A stretch of 64,000 bases of DNA from Emiliania huxleyi CCMP1516 (GCF_000372725.1 NW_005201851.1:434782-498781), one strand, 5' to 3'; counted from the stretch's first letter, positions 8,626-19,367 are shown. A program made the numbers and translations. Notes: generated by a model not told the origin, from the letters alone.

Positions 8626-10680
8626 CGACCGAGGGCCGTGATGTGAGCGCTTCCCCGACCGCTCCGCCGCGTCGCTGCGCACCCGCTTGCCCGCGCCCGA
8701 GGCCTGCGCCGGCAGGGGCGGCAGCGCCGTCCCCTGGCGCCGCGCGAGCAGCACGCCCTTCTCGTACTCGAGCCGCTTGATCTTCGACTCGAGCTCGACG
8801 AGCAGGACGAGGTGGGCGCGGCACGAGTTGTAGAGGCGCACGTTCGCCTGCGCGCAGACGGCGGCCGCGCGTGAGGAGGCGCAGCCCCTCTCCCCGCCGG
8901 CCCGTCTCTCGTGCCGGCGCGGCCTCGCCTCGGAAGGCAGCACCTTCGCCGGCATCGCAACGTCCCTCATCCGGCCGTCGAAGTGCGTCAGCTGCTTGTC
9001 GGCGGCCGGCTTCTTGGTCGAGAGGTCGGCCGAGCGCAGCCACGCGCCGACGGAGCGGGGACGCTTCGGCGCCTACCGTCTCGGCCCATCCCGGCTGATC
9101 CCGGCTGATCTCGGCCCATCTCGGCCCATCTCGGCTGATCTCTGCCGGCCTCGGCCCATCTCGGCCCATCTCGGCTGATCTCGGCTGATCTCCGGTCTCG
9201 CCTCTTGCCAGCCAGAGAGGGAGAGCTCCACATCTCGGCTGATCTCGGCCGATCTCGCGGCCGATCTCGGCTGATCTCGCCTCCATCAGCCCCGCGAGCG
9301 AGGGCAGCCCCCCCAGCGCGAGGTCGTCGCCCGCGCCGAGCCCCGACGCAGACAGCGACGCCTTGAGCGCCTGCAAGGTCGCCGCCTTGCCGCCCGGCTT
9401 GAGGGCCTTCCGCTGCCCCCTCAGCCTCGCCTCGAGCGCCTTTGCCTGCGTGTCGCGGCGGGGCGGGGCGTGGGCGTGTCGCAGCGGGGCGTGTCGTGGG
9501 CGTGTCGTGGGCGTGTCGGTCGCTTGCCTGCTCGAGCCTCCGCGCCTCCTCCGCCGCCTCCTCGGCTGACCGCTCGTAGAGGCGCTCGAACTCCTGCGGA
9601 GGGGGGGCGGGAGGGGGAGGGGGGGCATTGGGTGTGTGTGTGTGTGTGTGTGTGTGGTGGTGGTGGTGGGGGGGGGGGGGGGAAAGGGCCGGGTGGCCAG
9701 CGGGAAAGGGAGGGAGGGGAGGGAGGGAGGGAGGGAGGGAGGGAAGGGAGGGAGGGAGGGAGGGAGGGAGGGGCCGAGGGGAGGGAGGGGCGGAGGGGCC
9801 GCTCGCGCACCCTTTTCCGCGCGACCTCGGGCGCAGAGTCGAACTGAAACGTCCCGAGCGGGTGCTCTGCCAGCACGGTGGCGGCGCCGGAGCCTTCGGC
9901 GGCGGCCCTGAGTCCCGCCTGCAGCAGCGAGCGGCACCCCTGCCGGGGAGGGGGGCGGTGCCCGGCTCAAGGGTGGTGGGGGGGGGGGGGGGTNNNNNNN
10001 NNNNNNNNNNNNNNNNNNNNNNNNNNNNNNNNNNNNNNNNNNNNNNNNNNNNNNNNNNNNNNNNNNNNNNNNNNNNNNNNNNNNNNNNNNNNNGCTCCTT
10101 GAGCTCCTCCATGCTCCTGGAGCCGGGCAGTCTGTCGTGGATCACCTGCAGGGGGAGGTTCGGGGGAGGTTTGGGGGAGGTGTGGGGGGAGGGGAGGCGG
10201 GGAGGCGGGCAGTTCGTGGGTCACCGGCCAGCGCAGGTCAAACTGGCGGCACTTTTCAAACAGCGCGTCCGTCTCCTCCTTCGTCCACGTGGCGTGCTGC
10301 AGGACGGTGGCGTACTCAGAGTCGGAGTAGGAGAGGATGCGCACCGTCTTGTTGAAGCGCGCAAACGTGTACGTCGTGTTCTTGTCGTTGTTCTTCTTCC
10401 AGTGCCGCAGCCGAAGCGCATCCGTCCGCGCCGCATTCTCAAACGGGCGCCACTCCCACCCGATCAGCCGGTGCTCCTTCTCCTTGAAGCCGTCGGGCGG
10501 CGCCGTCGTCGGGACGAGAGGCACCGCCGGAGCGTGCATCGAGTCGCCGTCGTTGTGCAGAAGCGCAAACACCTCGCGGCTCATGCCCTCCGGCTTCTGC
10601 ACCGACGGCTTTGGCCGACGCGCGGGCGCGGCGCCCGGCTCGTGCTTGCCAAGCCCCAGGATGTCGCGGAAGTCGGACAT
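8623..10680 (-). CDS. DMAP1: DMAP1/SWC4 homologue (SWR1/NuA4 complex subunit)
   Basis: Exon 1 (10680-10225) starts MSDFRDILGLGKHEPG and carries the SANT-like core: EGMSREVFALL, then WRPFENAARTDALRLRHW, then YTFARFNKTV, then WTKEETDALFEKCRQFDLRW. These match DMAP1/SWC4, a chromatin protein of the NuA4 acetyltransferase and SWR1 H2A.Z-exchange complexes. Exon 2 from 10145 reads VIHDRLPGSRSMEELKE and runs into the 100-N gap at 9994-10093. Later exons give HPLGTFQFDSAPEVARKR, EFERLYERSAEEAAEEARRL, AKALEARLRGQRKAL, RPRSVGAWLRSADLSTKKP and finally NVRLYNSCRAHLVLLVELES, in the family order. The stop is at 8623-8625. Introns include GT-AG and apparent GC-AG junctions, and hold tandem repeats and long G runs. 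Confidence 0.88.
9082..9290. repeat. 10-bp tandem repeat inside a DMAP1 intron
   Basis: On the plus strand the units alternate between CTCGGCCCAT and CTCGGCTGAT with a strict 10-bp period. There are about eleven consecutive units at 9082-9190, then a looser block to about 9290. In the sense of the gene the unit reads GGGCCGAGAT, related to the 11-bp repeats at 23.5 and 35.3 kb. Confidence 0.85.
9630..9785. repeat. (TG)n, poly-G and (GGGA)n tracts in a DMAP1 intron
   Basis: A GT/TG run near 9632-9656 is followed by a G homopolymer near 9667-9682 and GGGA repeats to about 9780. The block lies between the exons reading EVARKR and EFERLYERS. Confidence 0.9.
9994..10093. other. Assembly gap (100 N)
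   Basis: A run of exactly 100 N lies inside DMAP1 directly after a G homopolymer. The round size suggests a gap of unknown length. It hides the exon that should follow EELKE. Confidence 1.
10146..10224 (-). repeat. DMAP1 intron 1 starting with a copy of exon 2
   Basis: This is a 79-bp GT-AG intron. It begins GTGACCCACGAACTGCCCG, and exon 2 begins GTGATCCACGACAGACTGCC: the same sequence with one substitution and a 3-nt gap. The rest of the intron is a G-rich GGGGGAGGT-type repeat on the plus strand. Splicing restores FDLRWPVIHDR, the conserved family sequence. Confidence 0.85.
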
Positions 10681-11558
10681 GTGTGGTCACACACACGGCG
10701 CAGGGTTCCCCTGCGAGTTGGTATGGTAGCCTTCAGATACTGTTCTTCACAGAAAAACAGAAGGACCCAAGACGCACAAGCACAGACAGTCGAGAAGGGA
10801 GAGAGACAGCAACGACAGTCAGAAGTCAGCGCTGGGTTCCAGGAAGGCGAATGCGATGACGGCCTCTAGTGTTCTTCACCTTTCTACCTGACCTGACCTA
10901 GCGCTGCCACGGCGGCTACATGAATGAATGTTTTGGTGACGTCACAACTCCTCTCTATAATCTAAACGAATGTACGATGTCCGCGTCAGGCGCGCGCCGC
11001 GAGCCCCGGCTGCTCCTGCGTGAGGCCGCTCTCTAAGTGGTCCAACCCACCGTCGAGGGCTCCTCCGCGGCAGAGGTCTCGCGAGCGCGGGGCGGATCGG
11101 CAGCAGCGGACGACTACTGGTCCCCCACAGGCTGGCCTAGTTTATATGGAGCGAAGCTGCGTAGCGTCGATCTCGAGGCGCGACTCTCACGCACAATGAA
11201 CCAGCCCAAAGGGGACTGGAGAGATGGACGCACCAGCGGGCTCGTGATCAAAACGCTCACAACCTCGGCTCTCTTTTACCTCCGCTGGTCTCTCGCGGCC
11301 CTGACAGAACGCAGTATGGCAAGTCCCCATATGAATAGGAGATGCAGTAGCTTGCCCTTTCTCTCAGGCGATACTTGATGAGTTGAGAATGAGCTCATCA
11401 GTTTGAATGAGGTTTTCGATCAGAGACGCCCAAAAGTTTAGCATGGCAGGACCGAGCACCGAGGCGGTGGAGGCGAACTGCGGCCGGAGGCACGCGGCAA
11501 ACTCTTCGCGCTGAAAAGTTTCGCTCCGGGCGCCCTCCCCCTCTCCGGCGTTGAGACG
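10681..11558. other. Intergenic between divergent DMAP1 and 2OG oxygenase
   Basis: This interval lies between two divergent start codons (10680 on minus, 11559 on plus) and should hold both promoters. No convincing reading frame or repeat is visible. AT-richer pockets near 10735-10760 and 10915-10970 (TATAATCTAAACG) stand out against the GC-rich background. Confidence 0.5.
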
Positions 11559-12716
11559 ATGCCAACGACGTGCATACTCGCCGCGCTCGTCCTCGCGGCT
11601 GCCCTTGGTCCGGCCGCCGCTGTCTTGCCTTGCCTCCCGATCTCGGAAGACCACGTGCAGTGGACCCTCGACAAGATTGCCAAGGCGCAGATCATCACCT
11701 CACCGTGGCCGCACGTGCAGATTGAGGAGTACTTGCACCCACAGGTGTACGCGTGCGCGATCCATTACTGGCCAGAGGATCCGGAGTGGAGGATCCGCAA
11801 AACGTCCCAAGACGGAGTGGGGACGCGGCCCAACCGAACCGCGATCGACCTGGAGAACTTCTTCCACAACTACAACTATCGCCGGGCGGTGGAAGAGAAT
11901 GTTCAGCCATTGAGGAATGGGTACTCGGCGCTGTCGTCGAGGAACACGATCGACTTTTGGCGGGACTACAAGGCGAAGATTGGTGGCGAGAACGCCCTCG
12001 CCGTGACCAATGCCTGGCTCAACAAGTTCGAGAAGACGCTCTCGGTGCGCCCACTGCTAAAGGATATCTGGCAGGCGATGGGCACATATGTTGAGAACCA
12101 CACGGTGGCGCAGCGTGGCTCGCTGCACTGGGACGAGGCGGGCTACTCTGTCATGCCCCACCTGGACACGGCGTCCACGTGGATCGTCACGTTGCTACAG
12201 TACATGCCGCAGTGGGACGAGCTCGAGCTGATGAGGGACCAGGGCACCCTGCTAGTGAAGCGGTGAGGGCCGGCCCCGCTCCCAACGCGCGCCACCCCAA
12301 ATGGAACCCAGATGTGATTGCCTGCGACACTGAGAGAGAATCGATCCCCATTGAGCTGTTCTATCCACTCCACTCATAGGTGGGAGCCCGACGATCAGCA
12401 GCGGCACTTCGAGAGCGGGGGGCGGCCGCTTCCCATCTGGGACAAATGGAACAACAAAGTCGGCCCCATGCATGGCCCGTTGCGCACCACGCAGTACGAG
12501 CTCAAGGCCAAGACTGCCTTCATCCCAAACTCGATCCTTGCTTTTGCGCCGTGCGACTCGTCGTGGCACGCGGTCGAGGAGGTCAGGGAAGGTTACCACC
12601 GCAAGGTGATGGCAACTTACATTGAGTGGGGGCCCGGCAAGGAGCACCGCCTCGCAAACGAGACCGCCTTCGACCGAGTTGGCCACTCCATCCCCCCGGG
12701 CGAGTGCATGATCTGA
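11559..12716 (+). CDS. Secreted 2OG-Fe(II) oxygenase-like protein
   Basis: There are two exons (11559-12262 and 12380-12716) joined over a 117-bp GT-AG intron, giving 346 residues. The N-terminus (MPTTCILAALVLAAALGPAA) is a clear signal peptide. The iron-binding pattern is visible: GYSVMPHLDTASTW supplies H-x-D, GTLLVKRW is the usual GT-L strand, and FIPNSILAFAPCDSSWHAV supplies the distal histidine. REGYHRKVMATY provides the basic residue for 2-oxoglutarate. This layout is that of prolyl-4-hydroxylase-like oxygenases (family knowledge). The substrate cannot be read from the sequence; hydroxylation of proline-rich extracellular proteins, several of which are encoded nearby, is a guess. The gene ends 153 bp from the convergent BNR gene. 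Confidence 0.72.
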
Positions 12717-12869
12717 CGCGCCCCTCTTTTGGAGGTACGACCTTCGTATCACGGTGTTCCAGACGAAGTTTTTGTAATGTGAGATTTTGACCATTTTGTG
12801 AACGCACCACTCACAATCCCATGTGTCCTCATAACCTCCTATCTAGATCCTGCCACACGTACTCCAGCA

Positions 12870-15443
12870 TTACTGGGAACACGTCCCGTCGCTCGCATTG
12901 CGTAGCGGGTAGGCCTCGTCGCATACTAGGCAGTACCGGCGGGGTGTGTTTCTTGGGACCAAGGGAAGGCGTGCCCCTTGTGGATTAGTGCCGAGCGCGC
13001 TGATGCGCCCAGAGGGGGTCATCCGGCTCTTGCTCAGCATGTAGTCATTCGGCAACAGGTTGAACCCGCCGCTGCAGCGACGACACCCAACGTCGCAGCC
13101 GCGTGAGGTGGTGTGTCCCAACCGAAAGACGGTGCGCCAGGTGGAGCCGCGGTCGAGGGAGGCGAGGACAGAGTAGAACGAGGCGCCAAACAGCACGCCG
13201 TCATTGGCGAAATCGGGCGAGAAGGCGACAATGCGGCCGTAGCCGCGCACGGCGTTGGCCCGGTAGGATGGAAGGTCAAAGACCATCGGCTCGGCCGCAC
13301 CGACCACCGCCATAGCAGTCTCCCCCAGGGTGCAGTCCCGGGAAGACGGGCGTCCTCGGATTGCGCCGCCGCCCACAAGACCGACCAGCACCTCTCTCCC
13401 AGCGGCGTCGACCTGTAACGCGCCAAGCCCGACACGACTCTTGAGAGGCGCGCACCAGCCTCGATCAGCGAGGCTGCGGAACACAAGCGTGCCGCGGTGG
13501 ACGCCGATGACGAGGTCGTCGCCCAACAGGGCGGCGGTCCAGTTCCCTGACCCGGTTCGGCCAGCCAGTTCGAATGGCTCCCACGACCGTCCCCCATCCT
13601 TTGAAAGATGCAGCTCCTGCTCGCCAGGGTCGTAGCCGCCCGGGAAGAGGGCAGCGCTGAGGGAGGCGCCGATGTACGCGAGGTCGTCCTTGCCCAGCGG
13701 CGTCAGGAGCGCGAGTACCGTTTGGTCGCTGGCAAAGTGTGGCGACGGCGACACCTGTGTGCTCTGGAGGCGAGGAGGTCGCCACGACGTCTCAAACGTT
13801 GCGCCGCCGTCGGTGGAGCGCGCCACGCCGAGGTTGAAGCCGCCGACGAACACCGTCGCGTCTGTCTCAAAGGTTGGCGAAAACGCGATCGAGTGCACCA
13901 TCGCTCGCGCCATGCTGGCGAAGAGCGTCGGCAGCTTCACGTAGCTCCAGGTAGCCCCGCCATCGATGGTGCGTAGCAGCCCATTCACGTGCACCGTCGA
14001 CCGAAGCGCGACACCGTTGCGCTCGAAGTTAGGCGCGTGTTCCACGACGTTGTGCATCCTCGCCAGAGGGCTGTCAAACTCTCCACACTCAGCGAGACCG
14101 CCGCCTTCGCCCTGGCAGACGGCCGGCCACGGCGAGGTCATCCTGGCCAGTTCGATGGGCGGGGCACCGTCTGGTGAATATTGCAAACTGTAGGAGCGCA
14201 GCGCTCGCTCGCTCACGGAGGCGGTGACACAGTCTCCCGCAGTGGGGCATGCGGATAGATGGAAGCCTCGCTCTCCCCCGACGTCGCTCCGCCCCACCGA
14301 AAGCGAGAGCAACTCCTGGCCTATCGTCTCGAGATGGCGCCACGCAGAGTCTCGCGCTCGGTGCCGAAAGATTCCAACGTACGACGCGACGAACGCGTCG
14401 CCACTGTCAGCGCAGGAGAGGTGAGAGAAACTCGGCCCGCCGCTGCCCCTCCAATCTGGACAGGAGCGGCAGATTGCGAGCCCGTTGGCGAGCTCGTTCG
14501 CCCACGTGCGGCCTCCGTCGGTGCTGCGGAACACGCTGCCGTGGACGCCGCGGTCAGCAAAGCCCTCGGTGACGACGAGGAGAGCGCCGCTCCTTGTAGA
14601 ACACACATGGGTCACGTCGGAGGCCGCGGCGCCACCCGCGGCTGTGAGCTCTCCGAGCAGCGCGCTTGTGGGCTTGCGGTCCGGTTCTTGGGTCCGAGGG
14701 AGGCGAATGTGCCACACGCCCCCCGCCGATCCCGCAAAAAGCTCGATGGGCCCGCCCGCAGAAGGGCTGGACGTCGCCACCTCGGCGAGCGACGATGTGA
14801 CATTGGCGAGCATTATTGCGGTCCGCCACTTGTTGCCACCGTCCGTCGACCAGAGGATCTCCCCATCCGTGTCACCAGCGACGAGTGCGCTGCTCGTCGC
14901 GGTGACAAAGACGACGCTGCGGTTGACGTCGCTCACCGGCTGAAAAGTCTCGCCGTGGTCCTCAGACCGCAGCAGTTGCGAGCCGGACCCGATGAGCAGC
15001 GCGACGCCACTCGCTGCAAAGTCATGCGCGAGGGCAAGGACGGGTGAGCCGCGGCCATCAAAGGCGCCCCGAGGAAGCGGCGCGCGCGAGAGCTTGTTCC
15101 AGTTGATGCCACCGTCCCGCGAGCGCCACAGTCCGCAGGCGCTCTTTGCGCCGCCCGCGCCAAATGCAGCAAAGACGGTTTGGTCGGAGCTGAAGGCGGG
15201 AGAGATGACAATCGTCTCTGCCGGCTGGAAGTGGGCCTTTTGCCCCCCGAAAGGGGCAAAGAACTTCCTGTCCGGGAGGCCCCGGTTCGCCAGCGTCCAC
15301 GTCTCGCCTCCGTCGGATGATTTGAGCATGTTCATTGCCGGCCGGACTCTTGTGAAGAGGGTGGAGCCGTCGCGAGACACGGCCAGCGCCGTCGCCTGCT
15401 CGTGGGGAATGTGCCCCGGCCAGACGCAGATCAGGGGAAGCAT
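12870..15443 (-). CDS. BNR/Asp-box beta-propeller protein
   Basis: A single open frame of 857 residues contains at least eight Asp-box motifs (S-x-D-x-G-x-x-W/F): SSDGGETW, SRDGGINW, STDGGNKW, STDGGRTW, TIDGGATW, STDGGATF, SKDGGRSW and SLDRGSTW. They are spread evenly, as in the propellers of sialidases, sortilin/VPS10 and Ycf48-like proteins. The last 60 residues are cysteine-rich (RGCDVGCRRC, YCLVCDEAYPL), suggesting an extracellular or lumenal protein, as in VPS10 10CC modules. The visible start MLPLICVWPGHIPHEQ is not a typical signal peptide, so a short upstream exon may be missing. No sialidase catalytic arginine triad is obvious. An enzyme role is not supported; binding is more likely. 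Confidence 0.75.
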   Translation of the reverse strand: MLPLICVWPGHIPHEQATALAVSRDGSTLFTRVRPAMNMLKSSDGGETWTLANRGLPDRKFFAPFGGQKAHFQPAETIVISPAFSSDQTVFAAFGAGGAKSACGLWRSRDGGINWNKLSRAPLPRGAFDGRGSPVLALAHDFAASGVALLIGSGSQLLRSEDHGETFQPVSDVNRSVVFVTATSSALVAGDTDGEILWSTDGGNKWRTAIMLANVTSSLAEVATSSPSAGGPIELFAGSAGGVWHIRLPRTQEPDRKPTSALLGELTAAGGAAASDVTHVCSTRSGALLVVTEGFADRGVHGSVFRSTDGGRTWANELANGLAICRSCPDWRGSGGPSFSHLSCADSGDAFVASYVGIFRHRARDSAWRHLETIGQELLSLSVGRSDVGGERGFHLSACPTAGDCVTASVSERALRSYSLQYSPDGAPPIELARMTSPWPAVCQGEGGGLAECGEFDSPLARMHNVVEHAPNFERNGVALRSTVHVNGLLRTIDGGATWSYVKLPTLFASMARAMVHSIAFSPTFETDATVFVGGFNLGVARSTDGGATFETSWRPPRLQSTQVSPSPHFASDQTVLALLTPLGKDDLAYIGASLSAALFPGGYDPGEQELHLSKDGGRSWEPFELAGRTGSGNWTAALLGDDLVIGVHRGTLVFRSLADRGWCAPLKSRVGLGALQVDAAGREVLVGLVGGGAIRGRPSSRDCTLGETAMAVVGAAEPMVFDLPSYRANAVRGYGRIVAFSPDFANDGVLFGASFYSVLASLDRGSTWRTVFRLGHTTSRGCDVGCRRCSGGFNLLPNDYMLSKSRMTPSGRISALGTNPQGARLPLVPRNTPRRYCLVCDEAYPLRNASDGTCSQ

Positions 15444-15640
15444 CCTCCGTCTAAGGGAGTGGCGTTGGCTTGGTTGATCGCGAGAGAGATTTTAGCAATA
15501 CAAAATGTGTTTGTGTTGATCGCCGCGCATGTAGAAGCCGCGAGTGGCGAGCAAGGCGGTTGCGGACGGCCGATCTGCGATGAGTTTGTCGGGTTTCTCT
15601 TTTTTCTTACGGACATTTAGCAAAGAAATCTTTATCGGGC
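15444..15640. other. Short divergent intergenic region
   Basis: About 200 bp separate the minus-strand BNR start at 15443 from the plus-strand proline-rich gene at 15641. It is AT-richer than its surroundings (TTTTTTCTTACGGACATTTAG near 15600-15620) and may serve both genes. Confidence 0.35.
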
Positions 15641-17338
15641 ATGAAGAAAAATCGTCGAAAGAAATTCGTCCTTGGACGTCCCAGCCAAAGTGATCCTTCC
15701 GCGCTCAAAGGAAGTGCCGACAGAGCGCGCTCTGGCATGGCCCGCGTCAAGCCGCTGCGACCACCGCCACCTCCACCGCCGCCGCCTCCGCTGCCTCCGC
15801 TGCCTCCGTCTCCGCCCACGCAGCCGCCGCAGCCGCCGCAGCCGCCGCTGCCACCGCACCCGCCGCCGAGTCCTCCGATCCCTCCCTCGCCGCCTTCGCC
15901 GCCTCCATCGCCGCCCTCACCGCCGCCGCCGCCGCTCTTTCGCTGCCACGAGATGCCGCCGCTCACTGTGGCGATAGCCAACGTCATCGTGGCGACCTTC
16001 ATGGCCGAGCACCCTCTCTCGGCGCTCGCTCCGCCTCCCGAGGGCGTGGAGGTGAACACTTACGCCCTCACGACGAACGTCTATCGAGCAAACAACACGC
16101 TCGAAAGCTTCAGCTACGAGGGCATCAAGCTCTACGGCTGCGAGCGCGACGGGATCGAGCGCGAGCGGTCGTGGTTTGAGCGCTTGCTCGACGCCACGCC
16201 TGATGCCCTGAGCGACGTCTGGGGCGTCGCCCCCGCCTCTGTCAAGGACCATTACCTGCCAGACGCGATTCGAATGGAAGTGACCGGTGTGCGCTTCACC
16301 GGTACACTCAAGTACCACGTCACTCAGCTCGGGATTCCGGCCGGCAGCGGCGACCTCCGCTACGAGGCGGGAGGCACGATCGTGTACGACGACATCTCGA
16401 TTCGGATGTCGGACATTGAGGCGGACCGCGGCGCGGCCGGCAGGCCTGTCCGCTGTGGAGGCACCGTCCAGATGATGTCCCTCAACTACACCGGCCCCTA
16501 CCACGGCTCCGAGTGGATGTACATGGGCAACTCTCCCCTCCGGCCAGACATGATGGGCTTTATCTGCGACGGCCACGAGACGGAGAACCACAACCCCCTC
16601 TCGACAGGCTGGCACTGGGTCGGCCCGGGACCGCCCCCGACCGGCCTGCTGGCAAAGTCGAGGGAGAGCCTGCAGGAGAAGTGCGCGCTCGCGACGCCCG
16701 TCGAGCGCCTGCTTGGCTTCTGCGTCTTCCCGTGGGCGTGGCCTCAGGCGATGGTGCGACTGGCAGAGATGCGCCCGGGGGCGGCGACCGCGGTGCTGGG
16801 CTTCTACTGCGTCCTCCCGGCGGCCTTCTGGCTCGGCGTCATCTGGTGCTGCTGCCGGCGATCGCGCCCCGCAACGGCCCGTGCGGCGACGCACCACTCT
16901 CGCACCATGCGCCCGTCCGAGTCGTATGAGCCGGGCGCGCGAGACAGCTCCAAGGCGCCGCCCCCGTTCGTGCGCATCCCGTCGGAGGCGCCGGTGGGCG
17001 TCACCGTGGTGTGGTTCGTCGGCGCTCTCGTGAGCAAGTGGCGCCGCGGCAGCTCGCGCGCCGTGTCGCGCAATCCGTCGCAACAGTCGGTGACGAGGCA
17101 GTCGGCGACGAGGCGGCCGCTGCTCCGTGAGATGAGCGACGAGGTGGGAGCCGCGAGCTCTCGCCCCGCCGGGCCGACATGCGGACCGGCCCTCACAGCG
17201 CTGGTGGCCGAGCAAGAGAGGGAGCCGGCGCAGCAGCTGCTCCGGGGCTGCGGCCACGCCAGGCAGCGAGCGTCGCAGAAGCCGTCGGCTGTGACCATCG
17301 ACATCGACCGCGACAGTGCGAGCGAGATGCAGGTCTAG
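15641..17338 (+). CDS. Proline-rich single-pass membrane protein, unknown function
   Basis: A single open frame of 565 residues. Residues 41-100 are almost pure proline with serine (PPSPP and PPPSPP repeats), like the hydroxyproline-rich spacer of pherophorins. A cysteine-containing globular region follows (FRCHEMPPLTVAIANVIVAT, then GVEVNTYALTTNVYRANNTL, then VRCGGTVQMMSLNYTGPYHG), with possible N-glycosylation sites NNT and NYT. At about residues 385-405 the stretch AVLGFYCVLPAAFWLGVIWC is a good transmembrane helix followed by CCCRRSR, so the serine- and arginine-rich tail is probably cytosolic. No known enzyme motif is seen. The N-terminus (MKKNRRKKF) is basic and not a normal signal peptide, so the true start may differ. 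The TAG stop is at 17336-17338. Confidence 0.7.
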   Translation: MKKNRRKKFVLGRPSQSDPSALKGSADRARSGMARVKPLRPPPPPPPPPPLPPLPPSPPTQPPQPPQPPLPPHPPPSPPIPPSPPSPPPSPPSPPPPPLFRCHEMPPLTVAIANVIVATFMAEHPLSALAPPPEGVEVNTYALTTNVYRANNTLESFSYEGIKLYGCERDGIERERSWFERLLDATPDALSDVWGVAPASVKDHYLPDAIRMEVTGVRFTGTLKYHVTQLGIPAGSGDLRYEAGGTIVYDDISIRMSDIEADRGAAGRPVRCGGTVQMMSLNYTGPYHGSEWMYMGNSPLRPDMMGFICDGHETENHNPLSTGWHWVGPGPPPTGLLAKSRESLQEKCALATPVERLLGFCVFPWAWPQAMVRLAEMRPGAATAVLGFYCVLPAAFWLGVIWCCCRRSRPATARAATHHSRTMRPSESYEPGARDSSKAPPPFVRIPSEAPVGVTVVWFVGALVSKWRRGSSRAVSRNPSQQSVTRQSATRRPLLREMSDEVGAASSRPAGPTCGPALTALVAEQEREPAQQLLRGCGHARQRASQKPSAVTIDIDRDSASEMQV

Positions 17339-19004
17339 ACCACAGAGTCACCCCGGATACGTTCTTGCATGTTGATCTTCTGTGGCCCGGAGTACTCTGC
17401 TTTACGTGTATGTTCCTACGTTCAGTGCGGCGGTTTGTTCAGTGTAGCTGCCTGTGTTGTCGCCAGTGTGCCCGTGATCGGTGTGCGTGATGTGATGTCG
17501 TCGGAGTCTTCAGTCTACGCTTGGCGCCCTCCGTTACCGCCCTCGTACCTAGTTTGTGACGTACGGCATCGCGCCGATGCTCACGCCACTCCGCTGGCAC
17601 TGCGGCAGCTCCTCTCCGGCCCACAAAGAGTGAAACTGAAAGTCGCCACAAAACCACAGACCGAGTCATTGTCGGAGAAGCTCCGCCCCGGCGCGCCGGC
17701 CCCGCGCAGCCTCCCCCGCGCGCCGCGGCGCCGACCGCCCCGGTCGAGGCGAACAAGGGGTGCCTCGGCGGGTCGTCAGCAAAGAGCGGCCCGCCCGCCC
17801 GCCGTACATGAGGACCGGCACAGCCCAGCCCGCCGAGGCTCGCTCTCCCAGCTGCCACGCGCGCGGTGGCGCTTCTCCGGCGAAATTTTGATCAAGCTCT
17901 TTGTCGACAAACCTGTGCCCGAGCTCCTCCTGCTCGACTGTGCGGCGGAACCGGCCCCTGGATGCTGAGATGTGAGGCGCCGGCACTGTGATGAGCGTCG
18001 GCAGGACCCTTTGAAATCATAAATGGCGGCGTCTGGAGAGGCCCCCACGGCCGGGGGCGGTAAGTGGGTGATAGGAGGGTGATAAACGACCATCACATCC
18101 TGTAGACGACCGTCGCATGACTCGAGCGCTGAAGCTCATGCAGCCAAACGGCAAGGTGGCACCCGCCAGGCACCGGCTCTGCTAGATGGACATAGCCCAG
18201 TGATGCATGGCGCTCACGCCGCAGCACTCTATTGGATGCGGATCGCCGCCCTAAGCTCGAGAGCGTTGCGCGTCGCAGGCGCCGGACTGCTGCGCAGCGC
18301 GAGGCATGCAAGTTTGTGCAGCTGGGCCAGGAGGGCAGGGAGGCGGCCAGGTCCTCCCCAACGCACGCTCGACGCCTAGCCTGGTGAGCCGCGTGCGCGG
18401 TACTCCAGCTGACGCTCGTTGCTGCCCTCGGAACCTCTGGGCGCAGCTTGCCACCACGGCGACGGCGGGCCCTGCAGCCGGCCCTGCTGCGCCGCCCTTC
18501 TCCCTGAGCGAGGACAAATGGGCCACGCTGCGGGCCAGGGCCGGCTCGACGATGCACTCCTCGCCGCCTTTTGCGAGAGTGAGCTCGGCTGCGCCCCTGG
18601 CCGAAGTGCGGTGCGCGTCTTGCCATGCTCTGATCTGTAACATCCGTGGCCGCCTCCCTCGCCGCCGGCGCCGCCTCCCCCGCCCGCGCGGTGCGTGGGC
18701 TCCGGCGAGTGCCTAGGGAAGCTGACGAGCCAAAAAAAAGTGCTCGGCGATGCTGCGCGACCCGGAGCACAAGTTTCGTGGTTACTGCCAGGGCCTCGCT
18801 AACGTGTAGACCGCGTCGACTCACGCCTCCACGGTTGAGCATAGGCGGGCTACTGCCATGGCACCGGCTGGAGCACCGACTGGCCCGGCAGCGCGTGCGC
18901 GGGGCGGTGTGTGCTCCACTGCAAACCCTCCCTGCTTCCCATGCCTCGGCCACATGTCGGCCGAAGAATCCATTCGAATGCCGGTCGACTCGCGGGGCCC
19001 TTAG
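17339..19004. other. No supported gene
   Basis: Several open frames exist on both strands but none carries a recognisable motif or consistent codon pattern. Exons upstream of the fragment at 19005 may lie in the last few hundred bases, but I cannot place them. Confidence 0.45.
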
Positions 19005-19367
19005 GTTCAACATCCTCCGCACGTCGGGGTACGACTTTTGCCGCAACGTGGAGTGGATGGTTTGCGCGGCGGGAGGTGAGGTCGCCCGTGATCGTCCGAA
19101 GTGAAGCGCGCGTGTGTGTGTGCACCACCCCGCGCGCTCTGAGACGCTGTCGTTGCCAGGTCACGCCGGAGTGGGCAACGGCGATATCATCTTCACGCAC
19201 AAGCCGAGTGCGCTCGATATTGGCCTCCTGAACGACCACGACGGCTACCACGAGAACGACCTGTACTACCTGGAGGTGTGCGCGCTGAACGAGCTGTGCG
19301 GTAACTACGAGGAGATCTTCCGCGCGGAAGTGGGGGAGACGTTCCGGTGCAGAGTGGACGCGGAGAG
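19005..19367 (+). CDS. Fragment of an unrecognised intron-containing gene
   Basis: Two exon-like pieces join well. 19005-19075 reads FNILRTSGYDFCRNVEWMVC and 19160-19367 reads GVGNGDIIFTHKPSALDIGL, then NDHDGYHENDLYYLEVCALN and ELCGNYEEIFRAEVGETFRC. The 84-bp intron has GT-AG ends, and the sequence before 19005 (CCCTTAG) is a fair acceptor. At 19368 a GTGGGC donor follows. The protein is cysteine-rich, mixed-charge and looks real, but I do not recognise a family. Upstream and downstream exons are not placed; a possible later exon near 19554 reads LEKWWKKTKVYLDF. Confidence 0.4.
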
